A DNA stretch of 64,000 bases, from NCBI GenBank assembly GCA_947500545.1, contig CANMSO010000001.1, positions 248,001-312,000 on the forward strand, written 5' to 3'. Under the pieces are notes generated by a model, which did not search any database, was not told the DNA's origin, and was given only the letters and a program-made list of their open reading frames with translations. Positions 1 through 10,393 of the stretch are shown piece by piece; the first letter of the stretch is position 1; the number at the start of each line of letters is the position of its first letter. This stretch comes from an uncultured Aquimarina sp. GTDB lineage: Bacteria; Bacteroidota; Bacteroidia; Flavobacteriales; Flavobacteriaceae. A program made the translations under genes and the position numbers.

Positions 1-1
1 T

Positions 2-964
2 AGTGATTTTATAGATTATAGAATAAATATTCAAGAAACCTCACAATATGAAGTGGCTTACCGAGTAGCTAGTAGATTTAGTAGTGGTGAAGTTGATTTT
101 AGAGTTAATAATTCTTCATTAAGCAAAAAAGCAATTCCGAACACAGGAGGGTGGCAAGTATGGAGAACGATTAAAACTACGGTTAACTTATCTTCTGGTA
201 GTCAAACTATCCGATTATTTGCTTCGGGACCCAGATGGAATATTAATTGGTTTACGTTAACCAAAGTTGATGGTCCAGGAAATCCTGACCCTGACCCAAA
301 TCCAGATACTTGTGATTTTGGAACTCCGTTATCAAGTGGTTTGCCCGCCTTTGATAAAGCATCTTACAACAATGTTCATGTTTTAGGAAATAATAGACCT
401 GACTTTTCCAACTTCAGAAGATTTAGAATTAATTGGAATCCTAACCAAAATGGATTATATCAATTTGCCATAAATACTAATAATGGCATACCTGATTACT
501 ATGTGGATTTAAGAGATTTTATGGATTATAGGTTCAACACTAGCAACCCAGATATCTCCATATCTAATTCTGGATTTACAGGATTAGATGGAGATTATTG
601 GGTGGCAAAAAATGAAGAAAATTTTGTGATGGTGTCCAAGGATAAAGGGTTCGCAATTTATTTCAGTAATTCTAGTACGGAACCTAATTGTAATCGCAGA
701 TTGTCTTCTTCAACATTAGATATGAAAACTACAGGAGCAAAAATATATCCTAACCCTTCTGAAGGCAACATACTTACAATTTCAAACATTCCACAATCAA
801 ATACAAAGCTCGAAATCAAGGATGTTCAAGGAAAAACTGTTTTACGAAGATCAATTCTTGATACTAATGTTACAATTGATATTTCTGAATTAGAGGCGGG
901 TTTATATATCATTATTGTTAGAGGATATAAATACAAAGAAATGTCAAGACTTTTAAAGAAATAA
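2..964 (+). CDS. T9SS-secreted CBM6-like carbohydrate-binding protein, 5' truncated by window edge
   Basis: The frame is open to the window edge, so the start and most of the protein lie upstream; the GTG at 53 is only an internal codon. The first ~90 visible residues resemble the end of a CBM6 beta-sandwich ([16 protein letters not shown], and a final RWNINWFTL strand). A Pro/Asp linker follows (PDPDPNPD), then a Cys-to-Cys domain at about residues 104-230 of the visible part that recurs in the next two genes. The last ~75 residues form a type A T9SS sorting domain ([17 protein letters not shown], terminal KK). The protein is therefore probably secreted and bound to the surface or released, and acts on a polysaccharide. 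The catalytic part, if any, is outside the window. CBM6 is a pattern call; the sorting domain is clear. Confidence 0.8.
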   Translation, partial: SDFIDYRINIQETSQYEVAYRVASRFSSGEVDFRVNNSSLSKKAIPNTGGWQVWRTIKTTVNLSSGSQTIRLFASGPRWNINWFTLTKVDGPGNPDPDPNPDTCDFGTPLSSGLPAFDKASYNNVHVLGNNRPDFSNFRRFRINWNPNQNGLYQFAINTNNGIPDYYVDLRDFMDYRFNTSNPDISISNSGFTGLDGDYWVAKNEENFVMVSKDKGFAIYFSNSSTEPNCNRRLSSSTLDMKTTGAKIYPNPSEGNILTISNIPQSNTKLEIKDVQGKTVLRRSILDTNVTIDISELEAGLYIIIVRGYKYKEMSRLLKK

Positions 965-989
965 AATCAGTCAAACATCTTTTAAAAAA

Positions 990-1016
990 AACCGGGTAAA
1001 CTTGCTTTACCCGGTT
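990..1016 (+). other. Intergenic hairpin between two polysaccharide enzyme genes
   Basis: An 11-bp perfect stem (AACCGGGTAAA with TTTACCCGGTT) closes a 5-nt loop. No T-run follows on the forward strand, although A-rich sequence precedes it. It may be an RNA-stabilising or partial attenuation hairpin inside an operon rather than a true forward terminator. Confidence 0.5.
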
Positions 1017-1038
1017 AACATAACTAAACACCCAAAAT

Positions 1039-2874
1039 ATGATTCTTTTCACACAAAGAAGCCTGATGTCAATGGTTTCGCTATTCGTAACAGTTACTTT
1101 TTTTGCACAAAATTCTGTATATCAAAATGATTTTGATCATCTACCTACAGGGCAGTACAATGAAGAAGAAATGAAAGAAGCCTTAGGTGCTCATTTTTGT
1201 AAAGGTGCCGATGAAGGAAGGGTTTCTATTACTCAATTTCCAGGAAGCGGAAATGTACTAAAAGTAAAATATCCAAAAGGAAAAGTAAAGACCAATGATA
1301 GTGGTATGCATACCAAAGTCTATTGGGATAATTATGAATCTTTTGATGAATTATATTTCAGTTATCGTGTTTATATTCCTGAAGATTTTGAATTTAGAGC
1401 TGGGGCAAAATTACCGGGATTGGCGTATCAAACAAGAGACAGAAATATGTCTCTACGTTTGATGTGGAGAAAAGATGGTCTTTTAGAATTTTATAATCAT
1501 TTTGATACTAGACCAACATGGGGCGGCTGGACGGCTTCTGTAAACTGGAGTTTATCTGACCCTTATGATGAGCCGGGAGGACCACAACCAGATCAGGTAA
1601 AACTCAAAAAGGGTGCCTGGAACCATATAGAAGTATACCATAAATTAAACACCCCTGGAAAAAGGGATGGAATTATGCGTGGATGGTTGAATGGGCAATT
1701 AGCAATAGATATTATCGATAACGAAGATTATCGTCAAAACGGTGAGGGTGATATTGGTATGAATAACATCTATTTATCTACTTTTTTTGGAGGAAGTAGT
1801 AACGATTATATGCCCACCAAAGACCTGTATGCCTATTTTGATGATTTTGTAGTATCAAAAACCAGAATAGGAAATGATTCTGGAGGAGATAATAACGAAT
1901 CTTTTAGCGTTTCTTTTAAAACGCCTTCTACAGATCTAACAGTCCAAGAAGGTTATGATTTAGAAGTTGAGGTCGATGCAAAAGATAGCAAGGGATCTAT
2001 AAGAGAAGTTAAACTATACATTAATGATGTTTTTGTAAGAAGAGAACGAAGATTTCCTTATACATGGGGGCACGAAGGATCACCCAACCCTGAAGAGTTA
2101 AATGGTCTTTCAAGTGGTGAATATATTATTAAAGCGATAGCAACTAATAGCGATGGTAAAAGCGAAGAAACTATGTTCAAGCTTACTGTTAAAACTAATG
2201 ACGCTTGCTCATTTTTACTTCCCGACACCAAGGGGCTTCAACCCTTAGATAATGTACTCTATAATTATGTGCATATTACTGGGGCCAAGACCCCTCAGTT
2301 TTTAAGAAACTTTGTGAATTTTTCTGCTAAATGGAATCCTAAGTATGACGCCTTATTTAAGTTTGCCGTTCAAACTAATAATGGCTCTCCAGATTGGTAT
2401 GTGGATTTTAGTAAAACAGCAACTTTTCAACTTAAAGATGCCAAACCAGAAATCACTCTTCATAATACCGGCTTTGAAGGATTAGACGATAGTTATTGGG
2501 TAACCATGCAAAATAATGATTTGGTATTAAAATCGAAAAGTAGTCAAAAACTTATTTGTTTTAGTAATTCTTCTCAACCTCCGGTATGCATGAGAGGAAA
2601 AGACCAAAAAGTAATTTCGATTCATAATACTCGAAAGATTTTATTGAATCAAAACCCTGTAAAAGATATTCTTGCTATAAAAGAACTACCTCTCTCAGCG
2701 TATAGAGTAAATATATATGCACTTGATGGAAATATGGTTTTTTCTAAACCCATTTCACTAAAACAATCTAATCTAGAGGTGAAGGTAAATGAACTACCTA
2801 GTGGCCTGTATTTCGTAGAAATTCTTTCTCGCCAACAAGAAGCCATTAAAACAAAATTTGTAAAAAATAAATAA
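1039..2874 (+). CDS. T9SS-secreted PL14-like polysaccharide lyase
   Basis: 611 residues. An N-terminal hydrophobic segment (LMSMVSLFVTVTFFAQ) is a signal peptide. Residues ~25-280 look like a concanavalin-like lyase fold related to PL14/alginate-lyase-like proteins: the motif AKLPGLAYQ, the strand SLRLMWRKDG, WNHIEVYHKLNTPG, and a closing AYFDDFVVSKT. Residues ~289-385 form an Ig-like Big_7 domain, 390-517 the shared Cys-to-Cys domain, and ~535-611 a T9SS sorting domain (LNQNPVKD, LPSGLYFVEI). It is probably co-transcribed with its neighbours. PL14 relatives include lyases of alginate and related uronans, so a uronic-acid algal polysaccharide is a reasonable but unproven substrate. Fold call about 0.75; substrate unknown. 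Confidence 0.8.
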   Translation: MILFTQRSLMSMVSLFVTVTFFAQNSVYQNDFDHLPTGQYNEEEMKEALGAHFCKGADEGRVSITQFPGSGNVLKVKYPKGKVKTNDSGMHTKVYWDNYESFDELYFSYRVYIPEDFEFRAGAKLPGLAYQTRDRNMSLRLMWRKDGLLEFYNHFDTRPTWGGWTASVNWSLSDPYDEPGGPQPDQVKLKKGAWNHIEVYHKLNTPGKRDGIMRGWLNGQLAIDIIDNEDYRQNGEGDIGMNNIYLSTFFGGSSNDYMPTKDLYAYFDDFVVSKTRIGNDSGGDNNESFSVSFKTPSTDLTVQEGYDLEVEVDAKDSKGSIREVKLYINDVFVRRERRFPYTWGHEGSPNPEELNGLSSGEYIIKAIATNSDGKSEETMFKLTVKTNDACSFLLPDTKGLQPLDNVLYNYVHITGAKTPQFLRNFVNFSAKWNPKYDALFKFAVQTNNGSPDWYVDFSKTATFQLKDAKPEITLHNTGFEGLDDSYWVTMQNNDLVLKSKSSQKLICFSNSSQPPVCMRGKDQKVISIHNTRKILLNQNPVKDILAIKELPLSAYRVNIYALDGNMVFSKPISLKQSNLEVKVNELPSGLYFVEILSRQQEAIKTKFVKNK

Positions 2875-3014
2875 TTCTTAGAGGAACCTGGAAAAGTACT
2901 TACATAATCGATAAAACTGTCTAGTCGTCAACGTAACAATACAAAAATCTTCAAAAACAAGATGTATTAGGCGACAATAAAAATATCAAAAACACAAACT
3001 AACACAAACTAGCA

Positions 3015-6000
3015 ATGAAAGTAACACTCACAACAATCAATGGGTTAAAAATTATGGTAGTAGTACTGCTATCCATAATTTCAGGAGCTAAAGCGCAGAA
3101 CTGTAATACTATGATCGATGTCGATTTTAATAATTGGAATAACAGACGATACTCTATTACAGATTTAAAAAGTGACTTTAATAAAGTAAAGCCATGGACT
3201 GCATCTACCTACAGAGGAGTAGAAGGTCCCGGTGCTGCAAATAATTTGATAGAAAACACACCACAGGAGACTAGAATTGTTAATGGAACTTTAAGAGCAC
3301 AGTATTTAAAGAATGACGCTTCAGGTAGGTCAGGTGGTTTTCTCTTTGATCCTTATTTTGATGCCGTAGATGAAGCGTATTTAGAATACAAAGTAAAATT
3401 TGATGATAATTTTTTCTGGGCTACAGGAGGTAAATTACCTGGTCTGGGAGGATCTACTAGAGGAGTAAATAGCGAAACCACTGGTAGAGGTGCCATTCCA
3501 TCGGGATGTAAATACAATACCGACGGATGGTCCGCGCGCTTGATGTGGAGAAGAAATAGAGCGCAGACTAATGCACCTTACCTTATTCTTTATAGTTACT
3601 TCGCCGACAAACAAAATGGAGAACCTAGAAATGATGGAGATTGTGGGGATGGAAAAAGAATTTTTTCTAACCTGAAAGACAACAAGTGGTATACCATCCG
3701 TCAATATATCAAAATGAACACACCTGGACAAAGAAACGGTACTGTGATCATGTGGATTGATGGAGAGGAGACGTATCGTGATAATAATGCTAAAATTCGT
3801 AATTCGGGCAAAAACAGTTTAAAAATCAATGCCCTGATTATGAATACCTATCGTGGGGGAAGCAGAAATGATCAGGTTTGGCATTCACCAAGAACAGAAT
3901 ATACTTTTTTCGACGATTTTAAAGTATGGACAGGATGTAGCAATCCCCCTGGAGGAGATAATAAACCACCAACAGTTTCGATTATCAGTCCTAATCAGGA
4001 TAACTATAATGCAGGCAGTGATGTTTCGGTAACAATTAATGCTAACGATCCTGATGGCAGTATCACAAAACATGAAGTATTTGTAAATGGAACATTAGTA
4101 GATACTGATGGCGCTAATTATACACCGCATCCAATAGCTAATCTACAAGAAGGGAATTACACTATTAAAGTTGTAGTTACCGATAATGACGGAGCTAAAG
4201 GTGAAGCTACAAAAAGTTTTACGGTAAGCAACTCTGATGGCGGAGGCAATAATGGAGGTGACTCTAATGGTAATTGTGATGTTTATGAAGAAAAGAATGG
4301 TCTTGTTATAATCGAATCAGAAAACCTTTCTATTGCTGGAAATTGGAGAAAAAAAAGCACGATATCAGGTTTTACCGGAGGAGGTTATCTTGAATGGACT
4401 GGTCCTGATCATTTTAACGACCCAGGTAATGGAGTTATAAATACAAAAATTAAAATTAACTCTGCTGGTCGATATAAGTTTCAATGGAGATCCAAAGTAG
4501 GTGAGGGTGATAGCGCTACAGAAGCTAATGATACTTGGTTGAAATTCCCAGATGCCAGTGATTTTTATGCACAAAAAGGAAGCGAAAGAGTGTATCCGAA
4601 AGGATCTGGAAAAACACCAAATCCTGAAGGTGCTGGTGGTGAAGGATATTTTAAAGTATATTCTACTGGAACCACAAACTGGACATGGACAACAAAAACC
4701 AGCGATAATGATCCTCATGATATTTTTGTTGAGTTTGATACTCCAGGTGTATATACCATGTTGATATCTGGTCGGTCAAAACATCATATTGTTGATCGGG
4801 TTACACTAAATAAATCCAGTGTGAACGCCACAAATTTATCACTTGAAGAAACGACTTGTAACAATGACGGAGGAGGAGGCAATAGTAGTGCTTCTATAAG
4901 TGGTGAACGAAAAAAATGGCACAAAGTGACCTTAACCTTTAATGGACCTAATACTTCTGAAACATCCAGCGATAATCCATTTTTGAATTATAGATTGAAT
5001 GTAACGTTTACGCATCAAAGTGGTTCACCATCATATGTTGTACCAGGATACTACGCTGCGGATGGAAATGCTGCACAAACTTCTGCTACAAGTGGTAATA
5101 AATGGCGTGTTCATTTTGCACCAGATAAAACAGGAAGTTGGAATTATAAAGTTTCTTTTAGAAAAGGAAATAACGTTGCCGTAAATGATGGGGCCAATGC
5201 CGGGAATGTTGCTGGGTTTATGAATGGAGAGACTGGATCATTTAATATTACTGCTTCAAATAAATCTGGTAGAGATTTTAGAGCAAAAGGTCGTTTACAG
5301 TATGTAGGTGAGCATTATTTACGTTTTGCCGAAACAGGGGAATATATGATCAAACAAGGGCCTGATTCTCCGGAGAACTTATTTGCATACGATGATTTCG
5401 ACAACACTCCTAATTCAGGTAATAGAAGGAAAAATTTTAATCCGCATAAAAGCGATTGGAACAGCGGAGATCCTACCTGGAAGAGTGGTAAAGGAAAAGG
5501 ATTGATCGGAGCCGTAAACTATATTGCTAGCGAAGGACTAAATTCGATGTCTTTTCTTACCATGAATATCAATGGTGATGATAAAAATGTATACCCATAC
5601 GTTGCTTCTAATCAACGTACCCAAATGGATGTTTCAAAACTAGCGCAATGGGCTATTGTGATTGAACACATGCAGAAAAACGGAATTTTTGCACATTTCA
5701 AAACACAAGAGACTGAAAACGAAACACTACTTGATAATGGTAATACGGGTACACAACGTAAATTATATTATCGTGAACTAATTGCAAGATTTGGGCATAA
5801 TTTAGCTTTAAACTGGAATCTAGGTGAAGAGAATGGAGGTGGACCACAACAAGTAGATCAATCACCTGCTCAGGAAAGAGCAATGGCAGAATATTTTTAT
5901 AAAAATGATCCGTATCGTCACCATGTGGTTATTCATAAACATCCAAATGACTTTCCAGAATATTTACTAGGGAATCAATCAAGACTTACTGGTTTTTCTT

Positions 6001-7922
6001 TACAAACTAATAAATCTGATTTCACTAATGTTTTTGGGAAGGTAAAAGAAGGGATTGATAAATCCAGAAATCAAGGAAAGAAATGGGCAATTGCTTGTGA
6101 TGAACCAGGTGATGCTCAACATGCTATCCGACCAGATAATAATGCAGGAAGTTCTCATACAGATGGTCGAAAAAATGCTATGTGGGGAACCTTACTTGCT
6201 GGTGGATGGGGTAATGAGTGGTATTTCGGATACCAGAATGCCCATTCAGACCTTTCACTTCAAGACTTTCGAAGTAGAGATAAATGGTGGGATTATGGTC
6301 GACATGCCATCCGATTCTTTGATATAGCAAATCTTCCTTTGACCCAGATGCGAAATAATAATTCGCTGTCTTCAAGTAATAATGATTATTGCTATGCAAA
6401 ACAAGGAGAAGCTTATGTTGTATACCTTAAAAATGGAGGTTCAACAAATCTTAATCTAAATGGACAAAGTGGAAGGTTTACCGTAAAATGGTATGATCCG
6501 CGTAATGGCGGAAATCTTAAGAATGGTTCTGTAACCAGCATCAATGGTAATGGTAATAGATCTATCGGAAATGCTCCAAATAATGGAGGTAAAGATTGGG
6601 TAATATTAATTACTAAAGAAGGGTCTGGTCCAGGCGGCAATGAAGCTCCAGAAGTATCATTGACCAATCCTTCCCAAAATAATCAAGAATATACGCTTGG
6701 AGAAACTATTTCCTTAAGTGCCAATGCATCAGATTCTGAAGGAGGTATAGAAAAAGTAAACTTTAAAATTAATGGTTCCTATTTTAAACAGGATCGAACC
6801 GCTCCGTATAATGTGTCTTGGACACCAACCGTAGCAGGAACGTATACAATTGGAGCTAGAGCCTTTGAAGCGGGACAACAAGGACTTTCTACAGAAGTGT
6901 CAAGAACAGTAATTGTAAAAGATACGACTGCAAGTCAATCTCCACAGGTTTCTTTCACAACACCTTCTGGAGATACCACGGTACAGGAAGGATATGATAT
7001 AGAAGTTGAAGCAAATGCGACCGACGCAGACGGAACGATAAACAATGTAAAATTGTATGTCAATAATACGCTAGTAAGACAAGAAAGTATAGCTCCATAT
7101 ACTTGGGGGCATGATGGTTCTCCAAACCCAGCAGAGGTGAATGGGCTTTCTGTAGGAACGTATACCTTCAAAGCAGTAGCAACAGATAATGATGGTAATA
7201 CAGCTCAAGATACGTTTACTTTAACGGTACAAAGTACTGATGAAGGTGGTAATAATGGAAATTGTTCCTTTGGAACACCCGTTTCTATTGGTATTCCTGC
7301 AATGGATAATGTTTCATATGGGTATGTTTATGTTTTAGGACAAGGAGGTCCTAACCTTAGTAATTTCAGAAAATTTTCAATCAATTGGGATCCCACTTAT
7401 AATGGACTATACAAGTTTGCTATTAATACAGATAATGGGGTTCCGGATTGGTATGTAGACTTCTCGGATACGATGAGCTATCAGTTAAAGAATACTAAGC
7501 CAGAAGTAACTTTAATGAATACTGGTTTCAATGGATTGGATGGTGCTTATTGGGTAGCTCAAGATGATAATAGTTTTGTATTGGTATCCAAAGATCACGG
7601 ATTTACCCTTTACTTTAGTAATTCTACTCAGGCGCCTTCTTGTTCTAATAGACAAAGTAAGATTTCCGTTTCAAAAAATGATTTTCAAAACATCGTATTG
7701 CATCCAAATCCGGTTAAGAGCGATGTGTTATCGATTGGAGGCCTTGAAAATCATGAAGTATTGATACAAGTATATAGTATAATTGGTCGTAGAGTTTTAC
7801 ATAAAAAGACAAAAGGTGCGAAGGTGTATCAATTACCTGTAGAAGCTTTAGAAGCCGGTAGTTATATTCTGAATATACAAGGTAATGGTATTCGTAAATC
7901 ATTTCATTTCATAAAAGAATAA
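3015..7922 (+). CDS. Giant T9SS-secreted fusion: PL14-like lyase plus DUF5060-type glycoside hydrolase
   Basis: 1635 residues. Apparent order: signal peptide (to ~28); PL14-like domain ~29-308 ([24 protein letters not shown]); Big_7 ~315-405; a CBM-like beta-sandwich ~421-605 opening [21 protein letters not shown]5060 ~624-715 ([30 protein letters not shown]); a TIM-barrel-like catalytic region ~750-1115; a collagen-binding-2-like domain ~1124-1202; two Big_7 domains ~1209-1409; the Cys-to-Cys domain 1416-1543; and a T9SS sorting domain to the end. Clan GH-A style acid pairs are suggested by WNLGEEN (Glu938 or Glu939) and ACDEPGD (Glu1030); this assignment is inference. The DUF5060 plus collagen-binding-2 layout recalls GH140/DUF4038-type hydrolases. 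A lyase and a hydrolase on one chain suggest paired attack on one polysaccharide. The substrate is not deducible. Confidence 0.8.
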   Translation: MKVTLTTINGLKIMVVVLLSIISGAKAQNCNTMIDVDFNNWNNRRYSITDLKSDFNKVKPWTASTYRGVEGPGAANNLIENTPQETRIVNGTLRAQYLKNDASGRSGGFLFDPYFDAVDEAYLEYKVKFDDNFFWATGGKLPGLGGSTRGVNSETTGRGAIPSGCKYNTDGWSARLMWRRNRAQTNAPYLILYSYFADKQNGEPRNDGDCGDGKRIFSNLKDNKWYTIRQYIKMNTPGQRNGTVIMWIDGEETYRDNNAKIRNSGKNSLKINALIMNTYRGGSRNDQVWHSPRTEYTFFDDFKVWTGCSNPPGGDNKPPTVSIISPNQDNYNAGSDVSVTINANDPDGSITKHEVFVNGTLVDTDGANYTPHPIANLQEGNYTIKVVVTDNDGAKGEATKSFTVSNSDGGGNNGGDSNGNCDVYEEKNGLVIIESENLSIAGNWRKKSTISGFTGGGYLEWTGPDHFNDPGNGVINTKIKINSAGRYKFQWRSKVGEGDSATEANDTWLKFPDASDFYAQKGSERVYPKGSGKTPNPEGAGGEGYFKVYSTGTTNWTWTTKTSDNDPHDIFVEFDTPGVYTMLISGRSKHHIVDRVTLNKSSVNATNLSLEETTCNNDGGGGNSSASISGERKKWHKVTLTFNGPNTSETSSDNPFLNYRLNVTFTHQSGSPSYVVPGYYAADGNAAQTSATSGNKWRVHFAPDKTGSWNYKVSFRKGNNVAVNDGANAGNVAGFMNGETGSFNITASNKSGRDFRAKGRLQYVGEHYLRFAETGEYMIKQGPDSPENLFAYDDFDNTPNSGNRRKNFNPHKSDWNSGDPTWKSGKGKGLIGAVNYIASEGLNSMSFLTMNINGDDKNVYPYVASNQRTQMDVSKLAQWAIVIEHMQKNGIFAHFKTQETENETLLDNGNTGTQRKLYYRELIARFGHNLALNWNLGEENGGGPQQVDQSPAQERAMAEYFYKNDPYRHHVVIHKHPNDFPEYLLGNQSRLTGFSLQTNKSDFTNVFGKVKEGIDKSRNQGKKWAIACDEPGDAQHAIRPDNNAGSSHTDGRKNAMWGTLLAGGWGNEWYFGYQNAHSDLSLQDFRSRDKWWDYGRHAIRFFDIANLPLTQMRNNNSLSSSNNDYCYAKQGEAYVVYLKNGGSTNLNLNGQSGRFTVKWYDPRNGGNLKNGSVTSINGNGNRSIGNAPNNGGKDWVILITKEGSGPGGNEAPEVSLTNPSQNNQEYTLGETISLSANASDSEGGIEKVNFKINGSYFKQDRTAPYNVSWTPTVAGTYTIGARAFEAGQQGLSTEVSRTVIVKDTTASQSPQVSFTTPSGDTTVQEGYDIEVEANATDADGTINNVKLYVNNTLVRQESIAPYTWGHDGSPNPAEVNGLSVGTYTFKAVATDNDGNTAQDTFTLTVQSTDEGGNNGNCSFGTPVSIGIPAMDNVSYGYVYVLGQGGPNLSNFRKFSINWDPTYNGLYKFAINTDNGVPDWYVDFSDTMSYQLKNTKPEVTLMNTGFNGLDGAYWVAQDDNSFVLVSKDHGFTLYFSNSTQAPSCSNRQSKISVSKNDFQNIVLHPNPVKSDVLSIGGLENHEVLIQVYSIIGRRVLHKKTKGAKVYQLPVEALEAGSYILNIQGNGIRKSFHFIKE

Positions 7923-7940
7923 TCCTATATTAACTCAACT

Positions 7941-7979
7941 AAAAAGGCTACCTGAACTACTTTTTGGGTGGCCTTTTTT
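7941..7979 (+). terminator. Rho-independent terminator after the polysaccharide enzyme genes
   Basis: A 12-bp stem (AAAAAGGCTACC with GGTGGCCTTTTT, one wobble pair) is followed by a T-run, 19 nt after the stop codon of the large fusion gene. It supports one transcript ending here. The A/T flanks also allow it to work from the reverse strand. Confidence 0.85.
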
Positions 7980-8098
7980 ATATTCACAAGAGAATTTCTA
8001 GAGTGATTTAAGAATATGAAGTTAGAAAAGAGCTTTTTACTTTTATTGTTTTTCAGAATGTGATGTATATTTTCCTACAATTATTACTGGATTTGTAG

Positions 8099-8953
8099 TT
8101 ACCATCTTGATAAAATAGACAAGGTCGTTTTAGGGTTTTTATCGCCATTAGGATCAATTACAATGTGTTTATCTACCTCTATAAACAAAGGCGTACCTTT
8201 TTCTTTAATACATAAATCAATATTATTGTCATTATCATTAAGATCTGCGATCTGGAAAGGTTTAACTTTTATTGAGTCTGTCTCCCTTTTTAGGGTTATC
8301 GTAAAGTTTTTTAATTGATCTTTTCCCAGTTCTTCGCCATTAGTTGCAATAACTCCTCCGGCCCATACCGTTCTTACAATAGTTGTAGTTTGGTTTTTTG
8401 GACAGTCACATCCTCTTTTTTCTTTGTTGTACGGGTAATCCTTGTCAAAAACAAAATGTTCTGCATAGCTGATAAAAGGGCCATCATTTAGTGGTGTTAC
8501 TTTAATTTTTTGACCTTGCATATTTTGACCATCTCTGCTTTTTAATTCCCCAATAATTTCTACGTCAATGGGTTCATTGTCTGGATGGTTACCATATTCA
8601 CCAATGAGCAAAATGGTTCTTAGTTCAAATGCTTCTGAAGCAGGTTGTAAAGTGACAAAATCCACATATTTTTTCTCTCCTTTTGAAGTGGTAATAAGGA
8701 AATCATGTGCCTGCATAGTATTTGGGTCAATCTCGTGAGAGAAAACCAGAGGCATTCCATCTTGGCCGGGAGCATCTTTCCATAATGCTCTGGTTATTGC
8801 AGGAAGAGAGTTATCTAATCCAAAAAACGCAGAGATTATTTTAGCATTTCTTTCTTTAGTGACCGTTGGGTTTTCATCAGATAAAATATAATCCGGACTA
8901 GTATTACAAGCCATAACTAGCATTGCAATAATTAGTAAGCTTACTTTATTCAT
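8099..8953 (-). CDS. Hypothetical lipoprotein
   Basis: 284 residues. The N-terminus MNKVSLLIIAMLVMACNTS is a lipoprotein signal with the lipobox ending at Cys16. No catalytic family is recognised. The body includes two segments that read like domain boundaries: PLVFSHEIDPNTMQAHDFLI, which recalls Ig-like domains that begin with a phrase about a function's extrema, and ISYAEHFVFDKDYP. CDCP at the centre is the only other Cys cluster. It lies alone between the polysaccharide block and a reverse-strand beta-barrel gene. I do not recognise a function; cell-envelope location is the only supported statement. Confidence 0.7.
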   Translation of the reverse strand: MNKVSLLIIAMLVMACNTSPDYILSDENPTVTKERNAKIISAFFGLDNSLPAITRALWKDAPGQDGMPLVFSHEIDPNTMQAHDFLITTSKGEKKYVDFVTLQPASEAFELRTILLIGEYGNHPDNEPIDVEIIGELKSRDGQNMQGQKIKVTPLNDGPFISYAEHFVFDKDYPYNKEKRGCDCPKNQTTTIVRTVWAGGVIATNGEELGKDQLKNFTITLKRETDSIKVKPFQIADLNDNDNNIDLCIKEKGTPLFIEVDKHIVIDPNGDKNPKTTLSILSRW

Positions 8954-9030
8954 ATGGATATTATTTATTAGTAAATGAGTATTGATACTGCTTTTGCCTT
9001 AAGTTGTTATCAAAAATGTTGTAATAGAAA

Positions 9031-9050
9031 CCCCTCTTTCATGAAGGGGG
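9031..9050 (-). terminator. Possible weak terminator hairpin
   Basis: A C4/G5 hairpin with a TTCATGAA centre sits just downstream of the stop of the beta-barrel gene on the reverse strand. The following T-run is short, so termination is uncertain. Confidence 0.35.
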
Positions 9051-9087
9051 AAATGATGAGAGGTTTCGTATCACACAGCATGATTCA

Positions 9088-9801
9088 TTAAAATTTATAA
9101 GCCAAGGATAAGCCCATATTGAATGTAATGATGTTAGGTTGATACTCTGAGTAAACAACTACACCTCCAATTCGTGTAACACTTTCTAGAGTAATAAAAC
9201 CTCCTGTAAAAGTGAAAGTGGGCATTAAAGCAAAGTGTTTTCCTAAATCTCTTTTTAAGCCAATACCTACCTCATAACCAAAACCCGCAGCAGATTCTCC
9301 ATCTCTGACATAATCAACTGTAGAAGTGCCATTGGTAGCGGTAACAGAAACATCTGGACTGTTTATAATCATAGGGCCAATACTTAGACGCGGAAGAACA
9401 GCAAATTTTTCTGAAATATTCATTTGATAAGCAACTCCAGCTAACACATACAGCACGTTCCAGTTATCTGAATTATCTGTGAAATCGATACTAGGGTTAT
9501 TTGCTTCAAGAGTATTAATCAGGTCATCGGTATCAATATCATAATTTTGGATTCGTATAGTTCCGGTTAGAATAATCTTTTCTTTTATTCGATAACCTCC
9601 GTAAATATCAAATTTAGCACCTGTCTTGGCAAAGCCCGCGTTATCGTTATTTTCTGAGGCATCTTTGAAATCCCCCAGAGGGAAGCTTGATCCAGCAGAA
9701 AATCCTAGATAATATTTAGAATCATTATTACCCTGCCCAAAAGTGGAAATTGCTATGGTTAAAAACCCGATGAGTACCCATTTTTTTAAAGTAAAATACA
9801 T
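9088..9801 (-). CDS. Outer-membrane beta-barrel protein
   Basis: 237 residues. Signal peptide MYFTLKKWVLIGFLTIAISTFGQ, followed by alternating amphipathic strands typical of an eight-stranded porin-like barrel: YYLGFSAGSSFPLGDF at the start, DIYGGYRIKEKIILTGTI, a membrane-return GYEVGIGLKRDLGK, and a C-terminal strand FNMGLSLAYKF ending in Phe, as outer-membrane proteins do. Family resembles the OMP_b-brl group. No ligand can be inferred. The DUF2147-like gene lies 33 nt upstream on the same strand, so the two are probably co-transcribed. Confidence 0.8.
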   Translation of the reverse strand: MYFTLKKWVLIGFLTIAISTFGQGNNDSKYYLGFSAGSSFPLGDFKDASENNDNAGFAKTGAKFDIYGGYRIKEKIILTGTIRIQNYDIDTDDLINTLEANNPSIDFTDNSDNWNVLYVLAGVAYQMNISEKFAVLPRLSIGPMIINSPDVSVTATNGTSTVDYVRDGESAAGFGYEVGIGLKRDLGKHFALMPTFTFTGGFITLESVTRIGGVVVYSEYQPNIITFNMGLSLAYKF

Positions 9802-9834
9802 GACGATTGCGTTTAGTTATTATGTGTTTAGTTC

Positions 9835-10167
9835 TTATTGCTTGGTCCAGATCAATGTTTTTGAAACAAATCCTTTACTTACTTTAATTTTGAGTTTTTG
9901 ACCTTCTAAAACTAATTCACAATCCATTTTTTTTCCATCTTTAGGCTTTGTTAATGTACCTGTCCATTTTTTATTACTAAAAGAGACATCTTCTAAAATC
10001 ACCTTGTCTTTTTCGACTACAGTACCGTTAAAACTATCACCTTGTTTGGCGATATGAACTATGAAACCTTCTTCCGTTTTCCAATTTCCTTCGAGATTAT
10101 CTGTTGATTTTTGTGCCATTGCAAGTGAGCATAGAAATACTAGCATTAATAAAGCGATGTTCTTCAT
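9835..10167 (-). CDS. DUF2147-like secreted protein
   Basis: 110 residues with the signal peptide MKNIALLMLVFLCSLAMAQ. The mature part is a small beta-rich domain: LEGNWKTEEGFIVHIAKQGD, then GTVVEKDK, KKWTGTLTKPKDGKKMDCEL and KTLIWTKQ. This pattern fits DUF2147, found in Bacteroidetes periplasmic or surface proteins, but here the usual longer insert is missing. The function of the family is unknown. The gene is upstream of, and probably in one transcript with, the beta-barrel gene. Confidence 0.7.
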   Translation of the reverse strand: MKNIALLMLVFLCSLAMAQKSTDNLEGNWKTEEGFIVHIAKQGDSFNGTVVEKDKVILEDVSFSNKKWTGTLTKPKDGKKMDCELVLEGQKLKIKVSKGFVSKTLIWTKQ

Positions 10168-10247
10168 TCTAGATTGTTATTTATGATTTGTAGACCGCTA
10201 AGAAATATTTTTAAGGAATAATGCCGAAATAAGGAAAGACAAATAAA

Positions 10248-10269
10248 GTCCAGATTGAATAATCTGGAC
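10248..10269 (-). terminator. Hairpin downstream of the AraC-type regulator
   Basis: A 9-bp perfect stem (GTCCAGATT with AATCTGGAC) has a 4-nt loop and, read on the reverse strand, is followed by TTTATTTG. It could terminate the regulator transcript. A second small AT-rich hairpin lies at 10346-10363. Confidence 0.5.
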
Positions 10270-10393
10270 ATATTATGAATGTTCGAAGGTCTTTTTGTTG
10301 AATGTTTTTTGAAAGTAGCTTTAACAATAAGAATATTATCATACAAGTATTTTAATAAATACTAGTGTGAGAAATCCGAAAAGTTGGTAATGA

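Noticed and set aside
4365..4718. Reverse open frame of 117 codons inside the large fusion gene
   Set aside because: Antisense shadow; low-complexity Ser/Phe/Ile composition.
1..7922. Complete polysaccharide utilisation locus
   Set aside because: No SusC/SusD pair or regulator is visible in the window; it may lie beyond the left edge.
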